A DNA stretch of 64,000 bases from Ekhidna sp051379705. Its GTDB lineage: Bacteria > Bacteroidota > Bacteroidia > Cytophagales > Cyclobacteriaceae. Shown piece by piece: positions 27,694 to 35,850 of the stretch. Numbering within the stretch: the stretch's first letter is position 1; the number at the start of each line of letters is the position of its first letter. Made by a program: the position numbers and the translations under genes. The stretch lies in the NCBI RefSeq assembly GCF_051379705.1, contig NZ_CP179868.1:3410001-3474000 (forward strand), in the 5' to 3' direction. The notes beneath the pieces are model-generated. The model had not been told where the DNA came from. It worked only from the letters and a program-made list of their open reading frames with translations, and did no database searches.

Positions 27694-28851
27694 TTATTCA
27701 CTTCCTTGCAATCGCTCATACGTCCCATCCTCAAAAATCACCTGATAGTCGGAATCGAATAAACCGGAAGGAATGTAATAGTCAGTGGAAATAACCTGAG
27801 CTCCGGAAGTAATTGCAGCTTCAAATCGTCGATTATCGTTAGCTCTTGCTTCAAATGTATCTGAATCAGCTCTGGTGCGAACCATATAACCTAACCTAAC
27901 CAATCTTTGGATTTCCTCCTGATTAGCTATTGGATCGTTGACAATGTGAAAGGCGGCTTCCGGATTTCCACCTGCTACATTCACAAACATGGCCGCATTT
28001 TGGAGACCTTGAAATGACGATAGATACAGATTAGTTTTGGTCTCACCTTCGTCAAGCACAAAAAGGATTTTCCCTCGCACCTCATCTAAAGATGGCCATC
28101 CGTCTGTAAGAACGGCTTCTTCCAATGTTGAAAAATTATTTCTAACATCATCAGGAGTGATGAGCTGACTCGGGTCGAAAACATCAGCTATTTCATCATC
28201 AATGAGTTTCATCCCGGCAATGTCAAAAGGAACAGGTTCTCTGATTATCGGAATAACATTATCCTTCGCATTAATCAACACGATTATTGGCGTGTGATCC
28301 GAATGCTGATCTGACCATTCTTTTAAAGCCAGCAACCCATCTGTGAATAGCAGGTGGTGACTTCTAAAATCGACATCCTGCGTGTGAAACATCTTGAGTC
28401 CGGGACCTTCCAAGACATTATCTTCATCATAAGGCAGTGGGGTAAATCCGGCATCCCTTATCACATCCAAGCCTTGAGGATTAGCGTAATGTCCACCTTC
28501 GGGATCATAGAAAACATCGTACTCAAGGTTGCGAATACCAAGGTCCAATTGTGCGGAGATAGAAATATGTTCGTACTCCAGGCTCTGTGACAATGCCTGA
28601 TCTAGCTGAGCAATAAAGTCTAAAATCGGTTGTTCAACTGCTATCTTATAACTGTTATGACTGCCAATAACCTGAATGTCATTGAGACATTCACAGTCAT
28701 CGTCTAATGCATTAGTATCAGGTATTTCAGTGTCCCCATTGCAAGAAGAAAAGGTCATAATTGATATGAATAATAGGAGGTAGACAATTATTTCAAAAAG
28801 GAAGAACTTGAAAAAAATGCCGAATCGGACGTTTTTGACAAAAGATAGCAT
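27694..28851 (-). CDS. Ca2+-dependent phosphatidylinositol phospholipase C-like lipoprotein
   Basis: A 385-aa protein with a long N-terminal hydrophobic segment ending at a cysteine (IMTFSSC, Cys37), probably a lipoprotein. The TIM-barrel of the PI-PLC-C1 type follows: VIGSHNSYK with the first catalytic His at about 65, the LDLGIRNLEYDVF strand with the Glu/Asp pair, the second His in MFHTQDVDFRS, then LLALKEWSDQHSDHTPIIVL and the EVRGKILFVLDE strand. This set is typical of bacterial Ca2+-dependent PI-PLC. It would cleave phosphoinositol or related phosphodiesters outside the cell; the real substrate is unknown. Converges on the ftsZ region; only repeats lie between. Confidence 0.85.
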   Translation of the reverse strand: MLSFVKNVRFGIFFKFFLFEIIVYLLLFISIMTFSSCNGDTEIPDTNALDDDCECLNDIQVIGSHNSYKIAVEQPILDFIAQLDQALSQSLEYEHISISAQLDLGIRNLEYDVFYDPEGGHYANPQGLDVIRDAGFTPLPYDEDNVLEGPGLKMFHTQDVDFRSHHLLFTDGLLALKEWSDQHSDHTPIIVLINAKDNVIPIIREPVPFDIAGMKLIDDEIADVFDPSQLITPDDVRNNFSTLEEAVLTDGWPSLDEVRGKILFVLDEGETKTNLYLSSFQGLQNAAMFVNVAGGNPEAAFHIVNDPIANQEEIQRLVRLGYMVRTRADSDTFEARANDNRRFEAAITSGAQVISTDYYIPSGLFDSDYQVIFEDGTYERLQGSE

Positions 28852-29231
28852 AGCCAGTATTTTGCTTTATGAATACATGTTAATATAACACGCTCGGTAT
28901 TCGAAACTCTAATCTGCTTAAATAGTTCTCTTGAATACCCTAAACCGAAAGGTGCTGTAGCATCTTAGCTTCTTTTTTTAGAACTTACCGACATAGCAAA
29001 AAAATCATGGAAGCAGAATAATTTGAAAGATACCGCCCAGGCACACCTGCACATTGAAAATCGGAAAAAGGAAAGAGCGCTGGTAAAAGTGAAATAATCT
29101 GTCCGTCCGGGGATTCTTGGTATAATCATTTTGGCGCTTCAATGCTTGTTTCACCCAATTCATCCAAAATTGGATGAGCGGTCGGAAGCGTGTGCTTTCT
29201 CAGGCTACTTTTGCAGAAGTTTTAGTAAACT
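28852..29231 (+). promoter_or_regulatory. Divergent spacer with TAnnTTTG box and dyad
   Basis: Within these 380 bases, TACTTTTG at 29206-29213 matches the Bacteroidota -7 box and lies 18 bases before the next ATG. A dyad CATCCAA-AA-TTGGATG spans 29161-29176, around the expected -33 to -50 position, and may be an operator. No gene was seen in the rest. Confidence 0.5.
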
Positions 29232-31448
29232 ATGAGGATTCAATCACTATTTGCTTTTCTGCTGATTTGCGGAATAGCTACCCGGGTTTTTGCACAAACC
29301 ATAGAAATTCGACGCACTAGCGAGGAAGTCACCATCGATGGCATCCCTTATGAGCTTGCCTGGGCCCAGGCTGATTCGGCCCATCATTTCACCCAAAATT
29401 TCCCAACCGACTCACTACCAGCTGCGGCGCAGACAGTTGTTCGAATTCTGTACGACGATAATAACATCTATGTACTGGGCAAAATGTACAACAAACCGGA
29501 TCCAAGGAAGTATGTCACACCATCGCTACGGCGTGACTTCAGAGGAGCTGCAAACGACAGCTTTTCTGTGATCTTTGATACATTCTCAGACAAGACCAAC
29601 GCCGTGCTTTTTGGTGTTAATCCCTTTGGCGTGATGCGCGAAGCGCTGATCACCAATGGTGGCACAGGATCAGGCAGCTTCAGCATGGACTGGGATAATA
29701 AATGGTATGCAGAAGCTAAGCAGTATGACGGGTACTGGATGGTGGAGATGTCGATTCCATTCAAGACTTTGCGCTTTGCTGAAGACGAAAACTCCTGGCT
29801 GGTCAATTTTTATCGGGTCGATAGTGAATATGCCGAGAGAAGCACATGGGCACCTGTACCCTTGGCATTCCCCATCTTCAACCTCGCCAACAATCGAGAG
29901 ATGACTTGGGATGCGCCTACCGTAAAGCCGGGCACCAACATTTCGGTGATCCCGTACGTGGCTACCAACACTGAACGAAATTTTGAAGAAGGCACCGCAA
30001 ACAACTTTGACCCATCCATTGGATTCGACTTGAAGTATGCCGTGACACCGGGGTTAAACCTCGACGTGACTGTAAATCCGGATTTTTCGCAAGTAGAAGT
30101 AGACCAACAGGTAACTAATCTGGATCGCTTTGAAATATTCTTTCCAGAACGCCGGCAGTTTTTTCTGGAAAATGCAGATCTGTTTTCGGGGTTTGGCAAT
30201 GGAGGCACACGTCCTTTTTTCTCACGAAGGATAGGAATAGCCATCGATACAGTCACAGGGCAGAACATCCAAAATCAGATTCCGGTAGGCGCACGGCTCA
30301 GCGGGAAAGTAAACAATGACATGCGTATTGGTGTGCTCACGATGCAGGCAGCAGCAGATCAAACCATAGGCCTACCTTCTTATAATTACTCGATGATAAG
30401 CCTGCAGCAGAAGGTCTTCAACCGATCCAACATCAATATGTTTTTGGTAAACAAGCAGACGTTCGAGTCTGAAGAGGAGTATGCCAGCAGCACCTTGAGT
30501 GAATACAACCGGACGCTGGGAGCGGAGTATGTGCTAGCCAGCGCCAACAACTCCTGGAATGGACGGTTTTTCTATCACCGCTCATTCGATGTAGTGCAGC
30601 CGGACAAGCCGTTTGCAGCGGGTGCCTCCGTCAGCTATAATGTGCGGAAATGGTCGGTTGACGTATTTTCTCAGCTGGTAGGTGAGGGCTACAACCCGGA
30701 AGTAGGGTTTGTCAGAAGAAACGACATCCGCCAACTGGCGACGACTGTTCAGTATCGCTGGTTTCCCAGCAGCGGCAAGGTGCAACGACACGGCCCGGGT
30801 TTTGACTTTGACATGGTAGGCAACGACACCTACGGCTTCCTGGATTGGGACTATAACCTGTTATACAACATCGATTTTAGAAACACCTCAACCTTCCGAC
30901 TGAGGTTGAGAAGACAGTATACGTATCTGTTTGATGATTTCGATCCGAGTGGCTCGGATGGCGTGGAGCTGGCCGCCGATACAGAGTACACCAATTTTCA
31001 ATTCATAGCAGCCTATGAATCTGATCAACGGAAGAAGTTTTTCTATCGCTTCAACACACGCTCAGGACAATACTTCAATGGAGATCGAATCAACCTGCAA
31101 GGATCTATTGGTTATCGATACCAGCCGCTGGGCTTCACGTCGATTGACTTTGCCTACAATCGCATCATCTTGCCGGCTCCATATACAACGACCTCTTTGT
31201 ACCTCATTGGCCCACGGTTTGACTTCACCTTTTCGAAGAAAATCTTCTGGACGACTTTTGTGCAGTACAACAGCCAGATTGAGAATTTAAACATCAATAC
31301 CCGGTTCCAATGGAGATTTAAGCCGGTATCGGACATCTTCCTGGTATACACCGACAACTACTTCGCGACTCACGAAGGCGGCTTCAACATTGGCCAGCCA
31401 CGCACCCGAGCGCTGACCTTCAAGATTACGTACTGGTTGAATTTGTAG
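29232..31448 (+). CDS. DUF5916 outer-membrane barrel protein with CBM9-like domain
   Basis: A 738-aa protein with a signal peptide (residues 1-21, ending RVFAQ). Residues ~25-210 form a carbohydrate-binding family 9-like beta-sandwich (VTIDGIPYELAWAQADSAHH and FDTFSDKTNAVLFGVNPFGV). The following DUF5916 part begins with DLKYAVTPGLNLDVTVNPDF and FEIFFPERRQFFLENADLFS, then about 400 residues of alternating aromatic/polar strands typical of a barrel, closing with an aromatic pair-rich C-terminus (ITYWLNL). Function is unknown in the family; surface sugar or lipid handling is inference. Codon use appears more GC-rich than in neighbours (many GGC, CCG, GTG), by eye only. Confidence 0.85.
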   Translation: MRIQSLFAFLLICGIATRVFAQTIEIRRTSEEVTIDGIPYELAWAQADSAHHFTQNFPTDSLPAAAQTVVRILYDDNNIYVLGKMYNKPDPRKYVTPSLRRDFRGAANDSFSVIFDTFSDKTNAVLFGVNPFGVMREALITNGGTGSGSFSMDWDNKWYAEAKQYDGYWMVEMSIPFKTLRFAEDENSWLVNFYRVDSEYAERSTWAPVPLAFPIFNLANNREMTWDAPTVKPGTNISVIPYVATNTERNFEEGTANNFDPSIGFDLKYAVTPGLNLDVTVNPDFSQVEVDQQVTNLDRFEIFFPERRQFFLENADLFSGFGNGGTRPFFSRRIGIAIDTVTGQNIQNQIPVGARLSGKVNNDMRIGVLTMQAAADQTIGLPSYNYSMISLQQKVFNRSNINMFLVNKQTFESEEEYASSTLSEYNRTLGAEYVLASANNSWNGRFFYHRSFDVVQPDKPFAAGASVSYNVRKWSVDVFSQLVGEGYNPEVGFVRRNDIRQLATTVQYRWFPSSGKVQRHGPGFDFDMVGNDTYGFLDWDYNLLYNIDFRNTSTFRLRLRRQYTYLFDDFDPSGSDGVELAADTEYTNFQFIAAYESDQRKKFFYRFNTRSGQYFNGDRINLQGSIGYRYQPLGFTSIDFAYNRIILPAPYTTTSLYLIGPRFDFTFSKKIFWTTFVQYNSQIENLNINTRFQWRFKPVSDIFLVYTDNYFATHEGGFNIGQPRTRALTFKITYWLNL

Positions 31449-31457
31449 GAATGATAT

Positions 31458-31474
31458 GCCGGACCTGATCCGGC
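31458..31474. repeat. Short GCCGGA...TCCGGC palindrome
   Basis: GCCGGA-CCTGA-TCCGGC, 10 bases after the DUF5916 stop. It is a core of the dispersed palindrome found after ftsZ and at 34.0-34.9 kb, here without the GTCAT and CATCTTC ends. May act as a weak terminator. Confidence 0.5.
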
Positions 31475-31569
31475 CTATTAAAGAGCGGTGTTGAACCCAT
31501 TCGTAAAACCTATTCCCCAGTCTTACACTTTTTCTTTCGCAGGCTCTTGTTTCTTCGTTGATATTTCTT

Positions 31570-32916
31570 ATGCAGAAGTTAATAACACTGATGGTGCTTT
31601 TGATCGCTTGTGATCAGGCCAAGACACAATTCAGCGCTGAGCAGGTAAAGGAAGATATTACCTATTTGCAACAGCAGCTGCAAGAATACCATCCCGGATT
31701 TTACCGCTATACCTCGAAAGAAAAGATGGATAAATACTTTCGCGATGCGAAGCAAGTTGGTGGACTTAATGACATTGGATTGTATCAGCGCCTAAACTTC
31801 CTGATCAGTAAAGTAGGCTGCGGTCATACGCGTGCCAGCATGCCGGATGCAATGCGTGAGCAATTTATGGAAGACCAGCGGTTTCTCCCCGTAAGTCTGA
31901 AATTTCTAGGAGATAAAGTCTATGTCAGGCAATCGCTTGATGATCGGCTCTTACCGGGGTGGGAGTTGGTTGCTATCGACGATGAGCCTATGGATGCAAT
32001 TCAGCAGCAGATCTATCAGTATCTGTCAGCCGATGGGACGATTGAAACAGGGAAGGCACGCAGGGCTGAGGTTCTCTTTGATGCGTATTATCAGCTGTTC
32101 ATCGATAGCACGGCCACAAGCTATACGTTGGATCTGAGGAATGAAGGCGGAGAAAGTAAAGTCGTGCAAGTGGAGGGCGTATCACAGGAGGAGGTCAATG
32201 CAATCCGTGCTTCTTTTTCAGGAGACTACTTATCGTTTGATCAGCGTGAGGATTATGCCTACATGCGAATCAGAACATTTAGCAGCCAGGCACTTCGTAA
32301 CGATGGATACGATTACGAGCAGTTTCTGGCCGATAGCTTCAAAGCTTTAAATGAAAGCGGCACGCAAAATTTAATACTGGATCTGAGAGGAAATGGCGGT
32401 GGAAAAGATGAATTCGGCGCACAGCTTGTTTCATACCTGGCGCAGGATTCGTATGGGTATTTTGATCGGATCGAGGTGACAAAAGCGTATCCCGGACGAT
32501 CGGATAAAGTAGGCGATCAATACCTGATGACTAGACATACAGGGTTAGATATTTGGCAGCCCAATGAAAATCGCTTCACAGGAAATATATATGTGCTCAT
32601 TGATGGATTCAGCTTTTCTACCTGTGCAGATGTAGCCACTGTGCTGCATCACCGGAGGTGGGCTACTTTTCTGGGAGAAGAGACCGGCGGAGGATATGAT
32701 GGAAACACCAGTGGTCATTCACGCACCATCACTTTGCCAAATTCAGAGATCAGCGTAAATGTGCCCATGTGGATGTATACCACAGCCAATGTAGGTCACA
32801 ACTATCCAGGCAGGGGAGTCATCCCTGATTATCCGGTTACCCCGACATGGGAGCAGTTTGAGCGCGGACAAGATGCCGTGCTGGAAAAAGCAATACAACT
32901 ACTGACTAACGACTAG
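31570..32916 (+). CDS. S41-family (C-terminal processing-type) peptidase
   Basis: From the ATG at 31570 the product has 448 residues; a TTG four codons earlier is less likely. It begins with a short hydrophobic segment and LLIAC, which could be a lipobox (Cys14). Residues ~15-100 are an N-terminal helical domain, followed by a PDZ-like part (LPGWELVAIDDEPMDAIQQQ) and the S41 core: LILDLRGNGGGKDEFGAQLV, the nucleophile Ser in DGFSFSTCADVATVL, and the basic/acidic pair region GEETGGGYDGNTSG. The layout is that of tricorn-like S41 enzymes common in Bacteroidota. An extracytoplasmic role is likely; substrate unknown. Confidence 0.87.
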   Translation: MQKLITLMVLLIACDQAKTQFSAEQVKEDITYLQQQLQEYHPGFYRYTSKEKMDKYFRDAKQVGGLNDIGLYQRLNFLISKVGCGHTRASMPDAMREQFMEDQRFLPVSLKFLGDKVYVRQSLDDRLLPGWELVAIDDEPMDAIQQQIYQYLSADGTIETGKARRAEVLFDAYYQLFIDSTATSYTLDLRNEGGESKVVQVEGVSQEEVNAIRASFSGDYLSFDQREDYAYMRIRTFSSQALRNDGYDYEQFLADSFKALNESGTQNLILDLRGNGGGKDEFGAQLVSYLAQDSYGYFDRIEVTKAYPGRSDKVGDQYLMTRHTGLDIWQPNENRFTGNIYVLIDGFSFSTCADVATVLHHRRWATFLGEETGGGYDGNTSGHSRTITLPNSEISVNVPMWMYTTANVGHNYPGRGVIPDYPVTPTWEQFERGQDAVLEKAIQLLTND

Positions 32917-32949
32917 GGAGATAGAAGTGCGGCGGAGCGGGAGTTGTTC

Positions 32950-33243
32950 GCGGAGTTGAGGTTACTGTCTTCCCAGTACCCGGCAATGTCTTCCCAAGAC
33001 CGGTTATTGTTAGCGGAGTTGAGGTTATTGTTCTCCGAGTTGAGGTTACTGTCTGCGGAGTTGAGGTTACTGTCTGCGGAGTTGAGGTTATTGTTCTCCG
33101 AGTTGAGGTTATTGTCTGCGGAGTTGAGGTTACTGTTCTCCGGGTTGAGGTTATTGTTCTCCGAGTTGAGGTTATTGTTCTCCGGGTTGAGGTTACTGTT
33201 CTCCGAGTTGAGGGTACTGTCTCCGAAGTTGTCGGTAACGTTA
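32950..33243. repeat. 21-bp minisatellite, 14 units
   Basis: Fourteen contiguous 21-base units, most reading GCGGAGTTGAGGTTACTGTC + T or TCCGAGTTGAGGTTATTGTT + C. Units 2, 3 and 14 are degenerate. Because the unit is seven codons long, an open frame of heptads (AELRLLS) runs through it, but that frame has no good start and no conservation logic, so I treat the array as non-coding. It lies 33 bases after the S41 gene and marks the left edge of the accessory region. Copy number variation between strains is likely. Confidence 0.85.
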
Positions 33244-33285
33244 TCTATTCGAAATTGGCTTGATAGGCATCTTCAGAAATGCATA

Positions 33286-33313
33286 AGACACAAGTTGCAA
33301 ATTTGTGCCAGCG
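33286..33313. repeat. Palindromic repeat, copy 1 (with degenerate left element)
   Basis: A 28-base element, AGACACAAGTTGCAAATTTG followed by TGCCAGCG. CAAGTT/AAYTTG form the arms. A worn copy of the GTCATGCC...CATCTTC element precedes it (33257-33274). Confidence 0.7.
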
Positions 33314-33359
33314 TGGGAATAGCACTCTGACAAATGCCGCTTAACAACTGTTATGAACT

Positions 33360-33908
33360 TTATTGTTTTGACCTTAGCCAAATAATTTCCTCCTTCAAAT
33401 CCTTAGCTGCTTGAAGTCTTATTTCAGCAAGTCGAATTCCAATGTTGAATATGAAATCCGAATCCTGTTCATAATCTTTTGGAGGCGGTTCGGGTGTATA
33501 TTTTGGATACATAATTCGTTGAGGTTCATAAACAGACCTAGATAATCCGCATCCTGAAATAGAAATCATTCCTTTCATTCCCATGTTAGCGTAAACGAGC
33601 CAAGTTTCGTTCTCCTTAGGGTAAATATCACAGCTTGTTAATGCGTTCCCCTTAACTATTTTACCAACCGTGGTTCCCTTAAAGCTTTCCGTGACCTTAA
33701 GCTCATATACTACATTGTTAAACCAGCCTTCTTTGGAATATTCTTGGCTTTCGTAAACCTTAATGACTTCTGCAACAAAGACTAATTCTGAGTTCTCAAA
33801 ATCCTCTTGTTGAGTTTGCTGTAAGTTTTCAATAAAACCGCAATGGCATGCATACAAATTGAGTTGAATGAAAGTCAAGAGAGTTAGAATAAGTATCCTT
33901 GTTAGCAT
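33360..33908 (-). CDS. Secreted TIMP/netrin-like protein
   Basis: From the ATG at 33908 (MLTRILIL) the product has 182 residues; an ATG at 33923 is possible. The signal peptide ends LNLYA and is followed at once by CHC (Cys21, Cys23). Cleavage there would put a free cysteine of a C-x-C motif at the mature N-terminus, the zinc-chelating hallmark of TIMP-type metalloprotease inhibitors. The rest fits the small NTR barrel: LVFVAEVIKVYES, VVYELKVTESFKGTT, the CD near residue ~115, WLVYANMG and GCGLSRSVYEP. Whether it inhibits a protease is unknown. First gene (3'-most) of the minus-strand accessory series, flanked by repeat structures. Confidence 0.7.
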   Translation of the reverse strand: MLTRILILTLLTFIQLNLYACHCGFIENLQQTQQEDFENSELVFVAEVIKVYESQEYSKEGWFNNVVYELKVTESFKGTTVGKIVKGNALTSCDIYPKENETWLVYANMGMKGMISISGCGLSRSVYEPQRIMYPKYTPEPPPKDYEQDSDFIFNIGIRLAEIRLQAAKDLKEEIIWLRSKQ

Positions 33909-33926
33909 GCTGGTATTGTCCATAAC

Positions 33927-34100
33927 GCCCAACTATCATCCGTAAGCTGGACTTTTCAAATTTCTATAAAAGTATCTGATCGCACCAGCCTTTGCAAGTC
34001 AGCTATTCGTGAATAAGTCATGCCGGACTTGATCCGGTATCTTCAGGAATGTAAAAGACACAAGTTGCAAACTTGCGTCAGCGTGGGCTATATCGTCTGT
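33927..34100. repeat. Imperfect inverted repeat unit 1 (attC-like) plus composite repeat copy 2
   Basis: Between two minus-strand genes. The left end has GCCCAAC (33927-33933; GTTGGGC on the minus strand, fits GTTRRRY), then CTATCATCCGTAAGCTGG and the hairpin ACTTTT (33951-33956)/AAAAGT (33968-33973). The dispersed element GTCATGCCGGACTTGATCCG...TATCTTC lies at 34017-34044 and AGACACAAGTTGCAAACTTG...GTCAGCG at 34056-34083. The right end has CTGTTAGAAG. The same left block recurs at 35014-35085. Confidence 0.5.
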
Positions 34101-34109
34101 TAGAAGCTG

Positions 34110-34664
34110 TTAATTTCTCCAAATGATAAATTCAATATCTGGGTTGTCGATTTGCCATTCTTGAACGGTGTAGTCAGGAGACATCATAGTCGAGTCATTA
34201 AGCATTTTGATCGAACCAGCTTTCAATCTGTAGGATATTGAACTGTATGGTTGACTTGCGTAAATATTAAAATGTAAGTCAGCATTAAGCTGCAATTTTT
34301 GAATAGTTGACTTAAGTTCTTCAAGGCTGTTGCCGACTGATATTCCTTGTTGATTTTTGATTCTTGAAGAGGTTATCCAGATCTCATCTATTCTAGTTGA
34401 ATCTTGACCGTCAAGACGAATTATGAACAGTTCTTCTGTTCGATCTAGCACAGAATAATAAATATAATCTGGACCATCTTGTTGACCTATTCCTCTTTCG
34501 GTTTGGAAGTTCGGGAAGGCTTCAGAAATTTGATTTTCTAGCTCATCAACGTTCAGCTTAGTTAGTTCTAAGTTACCTAGATGGGTATTGGTTAAAGTAA
34601 AATTCGGTTGTTGGTTAACCGATAATACAGTGGTTAAGGTGAGAGCAAAAAAGAGCTTCATCAT
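34110..34664 (-). CDS. Secreted protein of unknown function (184 aa)
   Basis: Signal peptide in residues 1-16 (MMKLFFALTLTTVLSV). The mature part is alpha+beta: FTLTNTHLGNLELTKLNVDE, a segment DYIYYSVLDRTEELFIIRLD, then IWITSSRIKNQQGISVGNSL and PYSSISYRLKAG. The order 'strand - exported value - ISVGNSLEEL helix - strand' recalls DUF1131-like secreted proteins, but I would not name it. The stop codon TAA lies in TTAACAG at the edge of the neighbouring repeat structure, a placement shared with other genes of this series. Confidence 0.6.
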   Translation of the reverse strand: MMKLFFALTLTTVLSVNQQPNFTLTNTHLGNLELTKLNVDELENQISEAFPNFQTERGIGQQDGPDYIYYSVLDRTEELFIIRLDGQDSTRIDEIWITSSRIKNQQGISVGNSLEELKSTIQKLQLNADLHFNIYASQPYSSISYRLKAGSIKMLNDSTMMSPDYTVQEWQIDNPDIEFIIWRN

Positions 34665-34700
34665 AGTACAGGATTACTTCAAACAATTATTAAAGTAATA

Positions 34701-34999
34701 TAAAAAAATGCAGGTTTGCATCTCCTAATCCATGAGTCTTGTCAAAGTCCGTTCGGATGCATTTTCTTCGATCAGTCATGCCGGACTTGATCCGGCATCT
34801 TCATGTTTGGAGAGGCACAAGTTACAAACTTGCGCCAGCGGTGTGGACTATAAAAAAGTGCGAGTTTGCATCTCCTAATCCATGAATCTTGTCAAAGGCC
34901 ATTCGGATGCATTTTATTCGATTAGTCATGCCGGACTTGATCCGGCATCTTCCAAAAACCAGAAGGCACAAGTTGCAAACTTGCGCCAGCGGGGAATCA
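34701..34999. repeat. 150-bp tandem duplication carrying composite palindromes (copies 3 and 4)
   Basis: Two copies of a ~150-base unit, 34701-34850 and 34851-34999, with only scattered differences and one 1-base indel. Each has GTTTGCATCTCCTAATCCAT, then CATTCGGATGCATTTT-like sequence, the GTCATGCCGGACTTGATCCG...CATCTTC element (34775-34802; 34925-34952) and the GGCACAAGTT-CAAACTTGCG-CCAGCG element (34813-34840; 34964-34991). No gene lies in 34665-35132. Confidence 0.8.
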
Positions 35000-35006
35000 A
35001 AATGCA

Positions 35007-35126
35007 GCCCAACGTCCAACTATCATCCGTAAGCTGAACTTTTCAAAACGTCCTTTTGAAAGTATCGGATAGCACTAGCCTTTGCAAATAGCTCAGTTAG
35101 CTTTTTGATGACGGTGTCTGTTAGCG
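35007..35126. repeat. Imperfect inverted repeat unit 2 (attC-like)
   Basis: GCCCAAC (35007-35013) and GTCCAAC (35014-35020) stand in tandem; on the minus strand both fit GTTRRRY. A bulged hairpin follows: CTATC(AT)CCG at 35020-35029 pairs with CGGATAG at 35066-35072, and inside it ACTTTTCAAAA (35038-35048) pairs with TTTTGAAAGT (35054-35063). The far end has GTTAGC (35096) and GTTAGCG (35120-35126). Bulges on one arm and short conserved ends are features of integron attC sites. Confidence 0.45.
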
Positions 35127-35132
35127 GTATGT

Positions 35133-35798
35133 TTACGTTAGTAGTTGCTCAAAGAATCCGCCAATTTTCTTTTGTCGATCAACCAAATGAATTTCTAATA
35201 TCCATTCCCTTTTTTTACCGCGTATTTCCTTTTTCATATCCAAGTTATTCTGAGGATGAACATATAAATCATACGTTTTTGGATCAAGTTTTTCATGTGG
35301 AAATTCACCAATAATATGACCTGCAATTTCTCCACCAAACTCCCAACCATGACTTTCTGCAAGTTCTATTACGAAATTAAACAGTTCTGCTCCCGTACAA
35401 TTTTTTCTGTTTTCGAACCGCTTTTTTGCTGCATACCAACAGGATTCAGTATCGGATTTAAGTTTGAGCTTCAGCGCGTCATTTCCTAAAACATAGGTCC
35501 TTCCCAAGTCAGCTTCCCAGTTTTCTAAAATTGGGCCGAAATCAAAGAAAAGGATGTCGTTATCCTGAATTATAAGATTAGGAGGATCTTCCTGATAAGG
35601 AAGTAATGTGTTTTTTCCGCTTCTTACAATTCGTTTGTGCCAATGCTTTTTTGTCCCCAATAAATCATGAGACAATTTGTATACCTCGTTATTTAATTGT
35701 TCTTCGGTTTTTCCAGCTTTTATAAGTCCCTGCTTTTCAATTTCATCAAACAGGTTCAGGGCTATCTTCTCAGCTCTTCTAAGATTTTCTTTACTCAT
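35133..35798 (-). CDS. M24-family metallopeptidase-like protein
   Basis: A 221-aa pita-bread-fold protein related to Xaa-Pro aminopeptidase and methionine aminopeptidase, without the N-terminal creatinase domain. All five metal ligands of the family are in place: Asp in LFFDFGP, Asp in EADLGRTY, His in GEIAGHIIGEFPHE, Glu in WILEIHLVD and Glu in IGGFFEQLL. An active metallopeptidase is therefore plausible. No signal peptide, so cytoplasmic. It follows a Crp/Fnr regulator gene by 52 bases on the same strand with no repeat between, and the pair forms one unit between two repeat structures. Substrate unknown. Confidence 0.82.
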   Translation of the reverse strand: MSKENLRRAEKIALNLFDEIEKQGLIKAGKTEEQLNNEVYKLSHDLLGTKKHWHKRIVRSGKNTLLPYQEDPPNLIIQDNDILFFDFGPILENWEADLGRTYVLGNDALKLKLKSDTESCWYAAKKRFENRKNCTGAELFNFVIELAESHGWEFGGEIAGHIIGEFPHEKLDPKTYDLYVHPQNNLDMKKEIRGKKREWILEIHLVDRQKKIGGFFEQLLT

Positions 35799-35850
35799 GT
35801 CAAATTTTGTTTATTCAAAATTTGGCAAATTCTGGATTTCGAAAAATGTC

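Noticed and set aside
29810..30268. 152-codon minus-strand frame inside the DUF5916 gene
   Set aside because: Antisense shadow of a gene with signal peptide and domain structure.
32950..33243. CRISPR array
   Set aside because: Units are contiguous with no unique spacers and the unit is not palindromic; a plain minisatellite.
32944..33330. 128-codon + frame of AELRLLS repeats as a leucine-rich protein
   Set aside because: It exists only because the 21-base unit is a multiple of three; no plausible start, signal or partner, and the unit continues with non-repeat codons after the array.
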